Assembly: GCA_045591645.1 (NCBI GenBank)
Contig: JAZNTG010000012.1
Location: 1 to 6,126, forward strand
Direction of reading: 5' to 3'
From: SFWF01 sp045591645
GTDB lineage: Bacteria > Bacillota > Clostridia > Oscillospirales > Acutalibacteraceae
DNA: 6,126 nucleotides
A model generated the notes under the pieces. It was given only the letters and a program-made list of their open reading frames with translations. It ran no database searches and was not told the DNA's origin. The translations under genes and the position numbers were made by a program. This document shows positions 1-4,063 of this stretch, in pieces (within the stretch, counting starts at the first letter, position 1; each line of letters begins with the position of its first letter).

Positions 1-25
1 GGCGTGTTTGCCTTGGCAAACCGCC
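1..25. repeat. Bulged hairpin with CUUG loop
   Basis: GGCG (1-4) pairs with CGCC (22-25), and GTTTGCC (6-12) pairs with GGCAAAC (15-21), leaving T5 as a bulge and a C(TT)G turn. The window starts inside or at the edge of this element, so its full extent is unknown. It belongs to a run of small hairpins that fills 1-130. Confidence 0.5.
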
Positions 26-27
26 AA

Positions 28-56
28 ACAAAGACGCTTGCGTCTTTGTGTTTATT
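28..56 (+). terminator. Terminator-like hairpin of an upstream gene
   Basis: ACAAAGACGC (28-37) pairs perfectly with GCGTCTTTGT (40-49) around a CTTG turn, and GTTTATTATT follows. A 10-bp stem followed by a T-rich tail fits an intrinsic terminator for a gene that lies left of the window. The tail is interrupted, so it may be weak, or the hairpin may be just one more unit of the surrounding hairpin cluster. Confidence 0.45.
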
Positions 57-65
57 ATTGATGTC

Positions 66-129
66 GCTACTTATGCAGTTTGCAAAGCAAACTGCTGTGC
101 GATGCGAAGCATCGGGCTTAGCCCGTAGC
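66..129. repeat. Four-way-junction-like hairpin element
   Basis: GCTAC (66-70) pairs with GTAGC (125-129) and encloses three hairpins: GCAGTTTGC (75-83) with GCAAACTGC (87-95), loop AAA; GATGC (101-105) with GCATC (109-113), loop GAA; and GGGC (114-117) with GCCC (121-124), loop TTA. No open reading frame makes sense of it. It resembles the multi-hairpin intergenic repeats common in gut Clostridia, though membership in a named family cannot be shown here. Either a mobile miniature element or a structured RNA is possible. Confidence 0.5.
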
Positions 130-177
130 AGGGGGAGTAAAGTACATTTTATAGCATCATATTTGCACAATTGAAGT

Positions 178-236
178 ATAGTAACACGCAAAAACAAGGG
201 CGGACTTCATAGTAACACAAAAGTAACAACACTTTT
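178..236. promoter_or_regulatory. Candidate operator region of the membrane XRE gene
   Basis: ATAGTAACAC occurs at 178-187 and again at 209-218, and a shorter AGTAACA occurs at 222-228, so copies are spaced about 31 and 11 bp, close to whole helical turns. AAAAGT (219-224) and ACTTTT (231-236) form a perfect 6-bp inverted repeat with a 6-bp spacer that covers the expected -35 position. These are plausible binding sites for the XRE protein encoded just downstream, but this is inference from placement. Confidence 0.35.
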
Positions 237-246
237 TCTTGATTTG

Positions 247-255
247 TGCTATAAT
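247..255 (+). promoter_or_regulatory. Extended -10 promoter
   Basis: TGC followed by TATAAT (250-255) is a perfect extended -10 element. No good -35 hexamer lies 16-18 bp upstream, which the TG dinucleotide can compensate for. Transcription would start near 262, leaving a leader of about 15 nt before the coding region, with GGAGG at 266-270. Confidence 0.7.
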
Positions 256-277
256 ATAGGTGATTGGAGGTGATATG

Positions 278-1063
278 ATGGAATTTAAGGATAAAATAAA
301 GCAACTGCGAATACAAAAAGGACTCACACAGGCGCAATTAGCAGAAAAACTATTTGTGAGTCGTAGCACTGTTGCAAAATGGGAAAACGGTCTGGGATTG
401 CCCAATCCCGAATCTATGGCTATGTTAGAAAAACTCTTTGATATTAACGCCTTTGAGCTTGCCACCGAAGAGCCTGAAAAAGTAATCGTAAAAAAGAATC
501 GGAAGCTACGGAGTATTGGTCAGATTATCGGATGGTCAGCAATTATCTTTTTGCTTATTGCAATGATTTTTCTTCCGCTTGCAATTCATAATGGAAAATA
601 TGGCTTCACTCCGGATATGACTGCCGGAAGTTACGCAAATAGTGACTATATTGACACCGGCGATTATCGAATTTATTATTTTACATTCGGTGGTGTTTTG
701 GAAGATGGTCAAAATTGGTCGGATTTACAGGGGTTCAAGCCAGTAAAAAAGCATTTATGGGGTTTTACTGTTTCGGAAGACGACTACACATATAAAGTGT
801 TTACCAAAGACAATTATGTTGTTGGAAGACTCTATACCATCAAAGGAGAAGGTGGGTATTACAATCTAATTGATAAAGCCGGAATATATAAAGTCGAGGA
901 GCCGGGGACGCCGGCAATCTGGAATATTCCCGGCGAATTGATTACAGCTACAACGATTACGATCTCAGGTGTAGAATATGAGCTTCAAGAAGGATTCTTT
1001 TTCATTACTGACGAGCCTGTAAGATACTTTAAAATTGGCGATGAATGGTATGATGTAGAATAA
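278..1063 (+). CDS. Membrane-anchored XRE-family regulator
   Basis: This 261-residue protein has an XRE/Cro-type helix-turn-helix at about residues 4-62, with the usual LRxxKGLTQxxLAEKLxVSRSTVAKWENG pattern seen in parts. A basic stretch (KKNRKLR, about 72-78) precedes one strong hydrophobic helix at about 81-103, and about 158 residues follow that are rich in Tyr, Trp and Gly and look like a beta-rich domain. By the positive-inside rule the DNA-binding end is cytoplasmic and the C-terminal domain is outside, so it could couple an external or membrane signal to transcription. The outer domain is not recognised. ATG 278 is chosen because it sits 7 nt after GGAGG (266-270); ATG 275 is also possible, while a GTG at 260 overlaps the ribosome binding site and is unlikely. 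It has its own promoter and probably its own terminator. Confidence 0.85.
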   Translation: MEFKDKIKQLRIQKGLTQAQLAEKLFVSRSTVAKWENGLGLPNPESMAMLEKLFDINAFELATEEPEKVIVKKNRKLRSIGQIIGWSAIIFLLIAMIFLPLAIHNGKYGFTPDMTAGSYANSDYIDTGDYRIYYFTFGGVLEDGQNWSDLQGFKPVKKHLWGFTVSEDDYTYKVFTKDNYVVGRLYTIKGEGGYYNLIDKAGIYKVEEPGTPAIWNIPGELITATTITISGVEYELQEGFFFITDEPVRYFKIGDEWYDVE

Positions 1064-1165
1064 TATAAGTTGCAATTTTGTCCTACAAACACAGAAACAC
1101 AAATCGGCTTCTTTGGTCCTCATCACACTACGCCTTCTCAACCCGAGGTTGAAAAATATCAACCT
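1064..1165 (-). repeat. Possible dispersed intergenic repeat
   Basis: There is no credible gene between the two regulators. Read on the minus strand, the segment from the hairpin at 1146-1165 towards 1064 could be translated to a Cys/Arg-rich peptide containing RRRSVMRTKEAD and CRTKLQLIL, and that frame runs into the 3' end of the preceding gene. I recall peptides of this kind being mispredicted repeatedly in gut Clostridia, which would point to a dispersed noncoding repeat. This recollection could not be verified here. Confidence 0.3.
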
Positions 1166-1173
1166 TTGTTTTA
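1146..1173 (+). terminator. Probable terminator of the membrane XRE gene
   Basis: AGGTTGA (1146-1152) pairs perfectly with TCAACCT (1159-1165) around AAAATA, and TTGTTTTATT follows. The 7-bp stem and T-rich tail suit a modest intrinsic terminator. It separates the first gene from the promoter of the second. Confidence 0.5.
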
Positions 1174-1193
1174 TTGCAAACGTATATGCAATA
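1172..1193. promoter_or_regulatory. 22-bp inverted repeat, candidate operator
   Basis: TATTGCA (1172-1178) and TGCAATA (1187-1193) are perfect inverted copies with an 8-bp spacer. The site covers the -35 hexamer and most of the spacer of the promoter of the next gene, so a bound dimer would block RNA polymerase. Size and symmetry are typical of XRE operators, and autoregulation by the protein at 1229-1678 is the simplest reading. Confidence 0.5.
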
Positions 1194-1202
1194 TGGTATA
1201 AT
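1174..1202 (+). promoter_or_regulatory. Sigma-A promoter of the XRE-FtsK-gamma gene
   Basis: TTGCAA (1174-1179) lies exactly 17 bp before TATAAT (1197-1202), and TGG directly before the -10 gives an extended element. The start of transcription would be near 1209, just ahead of AAAGGAGG (1212-1219). Confidence 0.75.
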
Positions 1203-1228
1203 CAAATCAACAAAGGAGGCGTGTTATA

Positions 1229-1678
1229 ATGGACAATACAAATATAATTTTAGCCGCAAATATACAAAAATATCGAAAAAAGTGCGGATTTACACAGGAA
1301 GGACTTGCCGAGAAGTTAGGAGTTACCTTTCAGGCGGTTTCTAAATGGGAAAATGCAAAGAGCGCGCCAGATATATTACTTTTGCCTGAACTGGCTGATT
1401 TTTTTGGAATTTCTATCGATGAATTATTGTTGGGTGAATGTCGTATTAAAACGAAATTGTGTGATGAAACGAAAGATCCCTTGATTTTGCGTGCAATAAA
1501 AATAGCCCAAGATAAAAAATACATATCTACATCTATTTTACAACGCTCTTTGAATATTGGATACAATACTGCTAAAAGAGTTATTGAGGATATGTGTAAG
1601 TGTGGATATCTGAAAAAAGACACAACTGCTCCCTACGATAGATATACGCATACGGAGAATATTGAATCAAATAGTTGA
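1229..1678 (+). CDS. XRE regulator with FtsK-gamma-like C-terminal domain
   Basis: The protein has 149 residues. Residues 9-65 form a clear XRE helix-turn-helix (FTQEGLAEKLGVTFQAVSKWEN). After a short linker, residues 83-131 (starting DPLILRAIKIA, with ILQRSLNIGYNTAKRVIEDM in the middle) match the pattern of the FtsK/SpoIIIE gamma winged helix, which in FtsK has the form SxSxLQRRxxIGYNRAARxxDxME and reads directional KOPS motifs. Here it is detached from any translocase motor. The protein therefore carries two DNA-binding modules and probably acts as a cytoplasmic repressor or an adaptor that reads two kinds of site. ATG 1229 is preceded by AAAGGAGG at 1212-1219. The match to FtsK gamma is by eye from known family patterns; the alternative is a generic winged helix. 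Confidence 0.85.
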   Translation: MDNTNIILAANIQKYRKKCGFTQEGLAEKLGVTFQAVSKWENAKSAPDILLLPELADFFGISIDELLLGECRIKTKLCDETKDPLILRAIKIAQDKKYISTSILQRSLNIGYNTAKRVIEDMCKCGYLKKDTTAPYDRYTHTENIESNS

Positions 1679-1710
1679 AATTTTGATAGACAAGAAATAT
1701 AAATATTATT

Positions 1711-1730
1711 GCTTTTGTGCTCACAAAAGC
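1711..1730. terminator. Perfect hairpin after the XRE-FtsK-gamma gene
   Basis: GCTTTTGT (1711-1718) pairs with ACAAAAGC (1723-1730) around GCTC. It lies 33 nt after the stop codon at 1678. On the plus strand AGTGCTTCG follows, so there is no T tract; on the minus strand the hairpin is followed by AATAATATTTATA, which is also not a clean tract. It may protect the 3' end or act as a weak terminator. Confidence 0.35.
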
Positions 1731-1807
1731 AGTGCTTCGTATGTCTTAATTAAAGACTACAACAAAATTACGGTTATTTTGCTATGCGAAAAGTCCGCAC
1801 AAACCAA

Positions 1808-1890
1808 AGGCGCCCTCTGGGAGGGAGCTGGATTTTGCGGAGCAAACTTGCCGTCAAGCTTGCGAGACAGGCAGCCTGAGTACCTCTCTC
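1808..1890. repeat. Multi-hairpin intergenic repeat
   Basis: The segment contains CCCTC (1813-1817) with GAGGG (1821-1825); TTTGC (1834-1838) with GCAAA (1842-1846); and TGCCGTC (1849-1855) with GAC plus GGCA (1866-1873, one bulged A). The motif order GGGAGCTGG, hairpins, then CCTGAG and CTCTCTC resembles the widespread gut-Clostridia repeat of the form CCCTC-GAGGGAGCTGGC ... GACTGAGGGAG. That family resemblance is from memory. It ends 9 nt before the -35 of the next gene. Confidence 0.45.
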
Positions 1891-1898
1891 TATTTTTG

Positions 1899-1927
1899 TT
1901 GACAAAAAAATGTATTTATGATATAAT
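1899..1927 (+). promoter_or_regulatory. Fully consensus sigma-A promoter
   Basis: TTGACA (1899-1904), a 17-bp spacer, TGA, and TATAAT (1922-1927) match the consensus at every position, including the extended -10. An A/T-rich flank surrounds it. A promoter this strong suggests high constitutive expression unless a repressor acts on it. The start of transcription would be near 1934. Confidence 0.9.
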
Positions 1928-1960
1928 TATAAAAATACAATTTGTTGGGAGAAAAGATAT

Positions 1961-3091
1961 ATGGCAACTTTCACATCAATTATTGAGGATATAAAGCACC
2001 TTTCGAGTTTTTCCGAAAAAACAAGTTTTTTGACAGTAATTCTAACTTCTTTTCAAGATAAAAAGGTAAAAATCACACTTGAAGACAAAAAAGAACTCTC
2101 TGCTTTTGCATTTGAGGAAATAAACAAACTTATTGCATTGATTCCAACACTCCAAACATACAAAGAAAAAGACGAAATTTTCGGATATGAGGATAACCTT
2201 CTCGGGATTGTTATGTTTTGCCACGCCTCACCCGCAGAGATCAGCGAAACGAATTTGAATAATATAAAAACGCTGACGGCACTTGTTGATAAAGAAAGAT
2301 TTGTCGAAAATGCAATCGATAATATTTTCAAGAATAATCAAAATGATAAAGCAACTGTAAATCAACTCCTTGCCTCCGTTATTCCCTTAAAGGACGAATT
2401 TCAGAAAGGACAAATATATCAAGGATTACTTCATTATCAAGGCAATATAAGCAATCTTCCGTTAGATTCAAAGATATTATTTGCTGACTATATTTCTTCC
2501 GAATTAAAACGCTACCTTGATGCTCCTCTTGATGATGTTATAGTCAATAATTTAGAGTTTGCCTGTGATGTTTCAAAATATTTTATAAATGATACCATTA
2601 TTTCTCTTTTGAACGATATTTTGAAACTTGAGAAAAATAACGTTAATTATTATGCAATATCTACACTGCTGAACGCTGGTCAAACCATTCCCTCAAATAT
2701 TATTGCAGCTCTTGCCAACGATATTGTATATGCCGATATGACTTATGCGATTTTAAAGCAGCACGGATTGCAATCCCTTTTCCCTGCTGAATTGTCCACC
2801 CCTGAGTATCTTGCAAAAAGCGACTTGGTTCATTGGTTGACATATCCTACAGAACTCGGAAAACAACCTGATCAGATAGAATATCTTGGCAAGGTAAAAA
2901 AGAAAGAAGAATATTACATTTTCCGTTATATATCCGATAGTGATAACTTGGGAGAGGATCGAAAAAATCAGTGGCTAATTGGTTGGTCAAATGATGAAGG
3001 CGGTACTTTTAGCAATTTTGACTTATACTCTGACTTTGAACAAAAAACAATCGAAAAAACTTTAAAGAACATAAAAAAGCGATTGCTTTAA
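1961..3091 (+). CDS. Helical HEAT-like repeat protein, function unknown
   Basis: The 376-residue protein is not assigned to a known function. It has no signal peptide and no membrane segment, so it is probably cytoplasmic. Residues 1 to about 285 look like a series of paired amphipathic helices with recurring Leu/Ile/Ala positions and short loops, as in HEAT- or ARM-type solenoids. Residues 288-376 look like a separate alpha/beta module, with HWLTYPTELGKQPDQIEYLG, then YYIFRY, then WLIGWSNDEGGTFSNF, and a basic C-terminal helix. I recall similar WLxxPxELGxxPDxIE modules behind helical repeats in other bacteria, but could not check this. ATG 1961 follows GGGAG (1947-1951) by 9 nt. The gene stands alone between a consensus promoter and a strong hairpin, and is more A/T-rich in codon use than the symporter gene downstream, which suggests a different history. 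Confidence 0.8.
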   Translation: MATFTSIIEDIKHLSSFSEKTSFLTVILTSFQDKKVKITLEDKKELSAFAFEEINKLIALIPTLQTYKEKDEIFGYEDNLLGIVMFCHASPAEISETNLNNIKTLTALVDKERFVENAIDNIFKNNQNDKATVNQLLASVIPLKDEFQKGQIYQGLLHYQGNISNLPLDSKILFADYISSELKRYLDAPLDDVIVNNLEFACDVSKYFINDTIISLLNDILKLEKNNVNYYAISTLLNAGQTIPSNIIAALANDIVYADMTYAILKQHGLQSLFPAELSTPEYLAKSDLVHWLTYPTELGKQPDQIEYLGKVKKKEEYYIFRYISDSDNLGEDRKNQWLIGWSNDEGGTFSNFDLYSDFEQKTIEKTLKNIKKRLL

Positions 3092-3098
3092 CTTTAAT

Positions 3099-3125
3099 AA
3101 AGGGCTGACCATTTGTCAGCCCTTT
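3099..3125 (+). terminator. Terminator of the helical-repeat gene
   Basis: AAAGGGCTGAC (3099-3109) pairs perfectly with GTCAGCCCTTT (3115-3125) around CATTT, 8 nt after the stop codon. The stem is strong and ends in TTT, but the T tract is short. The mirrored A and T runs could let it work in both directions. Confidence 0.75.
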
Positions 3126-3140
3126 CGTTGTACAACGAAA
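3123..3140. repeat. 18-bp perfect palindrome
   Basis: TTTCGTTGTACAACGAAA reads the same on both strands without a spacer. It overlaps the last bases of the preceding terminator stem, so the two structures compete. It could be a protein-binding site or the tail of the terminator. Confidence 0.5.
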
Positions 3141-3175
3141 ACCCCGCCATAGTGGGGAGGCATAAAGGCTTTGCC
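3141..3175. repeat. Short hairpin pair, repeat-like
   Basis: CCCCGC (3142-3147) pairs with GTGGGG (3152-3157) around CATA, with one G-T wobble; next comes GGC-TTT-GCC at 3167-3175. The series CCCCGCCATAGTGGGGAGG is reminiscent of a common intergenic repeat of gut Clostridia, from memory only. Confidence 0.4.
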
Positions 3176-3221
3176 GATGAGCAGAAGACAAATAGAAATC
3201 AGCGAAGATTGTCCTTGTGTC

Positions 3222-3253
3222 AAAGGCTCCTTTGTGTAAAGGGAGGCTTTTTT
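3222..3253 (+). terminator. Second terminator-like hairpin
   Basis: AAAG (3222-3225), CTCC (3227-3230) and TTT (3231-3233) pair with AAA, GGAG and CTTT at 3238-3250, with a GTGT loop, one G-G mismatch and one bulged G, and a run of six T follows (3248-3253). It is closely related to the hairpin at 3394-3422, so it could be a repeat copy that doubles as a terminator. Confidence 0.55.
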
Positions 3254-3390
3254 CTACCTCCCGGAAGGTAATCAAACGGACTTTTGATATGTCAATGTCA
3301 AAAGTGCCTTTGCGTTGATTTTGGCAAAATCTTGTTGTCTTTAATTAAGTCAGTGGTTGTCATGAAAATTGACAAGGCATAGATGAACAT
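3254..3390. other. Non-coding stretch with three imperfectly spaced hairpins
   Basis: ACTTTTGA (3280-3287) pairs with TCAAAAGT (3298-3305); GATTTT (3317-3322) pairs with AAAATC (3326-3331); TTGTCA (3357-3362) pairs with TGACAA (3370-3375). No start codon with a ribosome binding site or coding-like frame is seen on either strand. The structures could be repeat remnants. Confidence 0.45.
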
Positions 3391-3427
3391 AAAAAAGGCT
3401 CCCTTTACACAAGGGAGGCTTTTTCTT
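3391..3427 (+). terminator. Third terminator-like hairpin, copy of the second
   Basis: AAAGGCTCCCTT (3394-3405) pairs with AAGGGAGGCTTT (3411-3422) around TACAC with one G-G mismatch, and TTCTTT continues after it. The A run before and T run after make it bidirectional in principle. It shares AAAGGCTCC and GGGAGGCTTTTT with 3222-3253 in the same orientation, about 170 bp away. Confidence 0.55.
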
Positions 3428-3434
3428 TGCCTGC

Positions 3435-3468
3435 AAGTGCGCACTTACTCACCACTATTGAGGTGGTG
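3435..3468. repeat. Palindrome and adjacent hairpin
   Basis: AAGTGCGCACTT (3435-3446) is a perfect 12-bp palindrome. Directly after it CACCAC (3450-3455) pairs with GTGGTG (3463-3468) around TATTGAG. No role can be assigned. Confidence 0.4.
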
Positions 3469-3487
3469 CAATTCAAATAATGCAACA

Positions 3488-3521
3488 AGCCTCCTACACG
3501 GAAGAATCCCTGTCGGAGGCT
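3488..3521 (-). terminator. Terminator-like hairpin of the TPR remnant
   Basis: AGCCTCC (3488-3494) pairs with GGAGGCT (3515-3521), and inside it ACA/TGT and GG/CC continue the stem across two mismatches, with loop AAGAAT. It lies directly after the minus-strand stop codon at 3526-3528, and on that strand TGTTGCATTATTTG follows. It was probably the terminator of the once intact regulator gene. Confidence 0.55.
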
Positions 3522-3525
3522 ACTA

Positions 3526-3849
3526 TCATTCTTTAATAAGATCAATCAATTTTTGATACCGTTCGTTTGCTTTTAATATTTCAAAGCGCTGATCTGTAAG
3601 CTTAGCTACTAAATTCTGATGTCTATCAATCCTCTTATGGTATAATCCGTGAGGAATCGAATTCAAAAGCGGAGTTTTTGTCTTAGTATTACTATCTATC
3701 GTCGCATAATCATTTAAATCGTAATTCACCATTTTTTCAAGATACGATAGAGCTTTATCAGGATCTCCGTCTTTTAGATAAATCTCGGCAAGAAGTGCAT
3801 AGAGGTCGCCGTGCTCACGATGATGAATGGGCGGCAAAACCTCTAAATA
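3526..3849 (-). pseudogene. 3' remnant of a TPR-containing (XRE-type) regulator
   Basis: About 103 sensible residues remain. They start near LPPIHHREHGD, continue with LYALLAEIYLKDGDPDKALSYLEKMV, which is one TPR-like helix pair, and end with TKTPLLNSIPHGLYHKRIDRHQNLVAKLTDQRFEILKANERYQKLIDLIKE. From memory, this tail is typical of long XRE-plus-TPR regulators in Clostridia, where an HTH and several TPRs should precede it. Reading upstream on the minus strand, the frame runs only a few more residues (SQFFFSKYLEV) to a stop at 3871-3873, and there is no HTH, ribosome binding site or ATG. The only start in frame is a TTG at 3835-3837 without a ribosome binding site. The gene is thus cut at its 5' end close to 3845-3870. 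Confidence 0.7.
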
Positions 3850-4000
3850 TTTTGAAAAGAAGAATTGGCTTCAAAGGCTGATGATAAAAGGGAATTTAAA
3901 ACTCGGATACGGCGATGCTTGCATCAGCGCGCAGCGATTTAAGAAAGATGCGAAAAGATTTGAAGAGGAATTCACCAAGAGAAAAACGATAGATGTGTGA
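3842..4000 (+). pseudogene. 3' remnant of an unrecognised plus-strand gene
   Basis: An open frame reads SKYFEKKNWLQRLMIKGNLK, then LGYGDACISAQRFKKDAKRF, then EEEFTKRKTIDV and a TGA stop at 3998-4000. Its composition is protein-like: a charged amphipathic C-terminal helix and balanced codon use. A nominal ATG lies in frame at 3827, but it has no ribosome binding site and sits in the antisense of the neighbouring remnant. The coding character fades at about the point where the minus-strand remnant begins, so this is best read as the end of a gene whose front is missing. I do not recognise the family. A short real peptide of 57 residues is the less likely alternative. Confidence 0.5.
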
Positions 4001-4028
4001 ATGGAATAAAATTTTTTTTCAAACCCCC

Positions 4029-4057
4029 TTGACTTTATTACTTTAATGTGCTATAAT
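4029..4057 (+). promoter_or_regulatory. Sigma-A promoter of the T-box leader
   Basis: TTGACT (4029-4034), a 17-bp spacer, TGC and TATAAT (4052-4057) form a near-perfect extended promoter. Transcription would begin near 4064, some 16 nt before the base of T-box stem I. The block GTGCTATAAT is identical to that at 246-255. Confidence 0.9.
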
Positions 4058-4063
4058 CCAAAT

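Larger units (their letters stand above)
1679..1898. other. Non-coding spacer with hairpins and a repeat
   Basis: No credible gene is seen. The stretch holds a perfect hairpin at 1711-1730, a short hairpin GTCTT/AAGAC at 1743-1757, and a multi-hairpin repeat at about 1808-1890, followed at once by the next promoter. A 110-codon frame starting at 1662 crosses it but has no ribosome binding site and translates the repeat. Confidence 0.6.

Noticed and set aside
1..130. CRISPR array or tandem repeat array at the left edge
   Set aside because: The units are separate hairpins of different sequence and size; there is no constant repeat of 23-37 bp with regular spacers and no cas gene.
278..1678. 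Toxin-antitoxin pair or two-gene operon made of the two XRE genes
   Set aside because: Each gene has its own promoter, a terminator-like hairpin separates them, and neither shows toxin motifs.
1662..1994. 110-codon plus-strand frame between the second regulator and the helical-repeat gene
   Set aside because: It has no ribosome binding site, starts inside the preceding gene, runs through a multi-hairpin repeat and a consensus promoter, and overlaps the start of the next gene in another frame.
278..3091. Integrated phage or conjugative element core (repressor, FtsK-like, structural genes)
   Set aside because: No integrase, relaxase, terminase, capsid or motor ATPase is present; the FtsK similarity is limited to the small gamma domain.
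3009..3275. 88-codon minus-strand frame over the end of the helical-repeat gene and its terminators
   Set aside because: It is antisense to a real gene and translates terminator and repeat hairpins; its peptide is typical of repeat-derived false genes.
4011..4020. Run of eight T after the plus-strand gene remnant, possible terminator tail
   Set aside because: No stem of useful length lies directly before it, so an intrinsic terminator is not supported.
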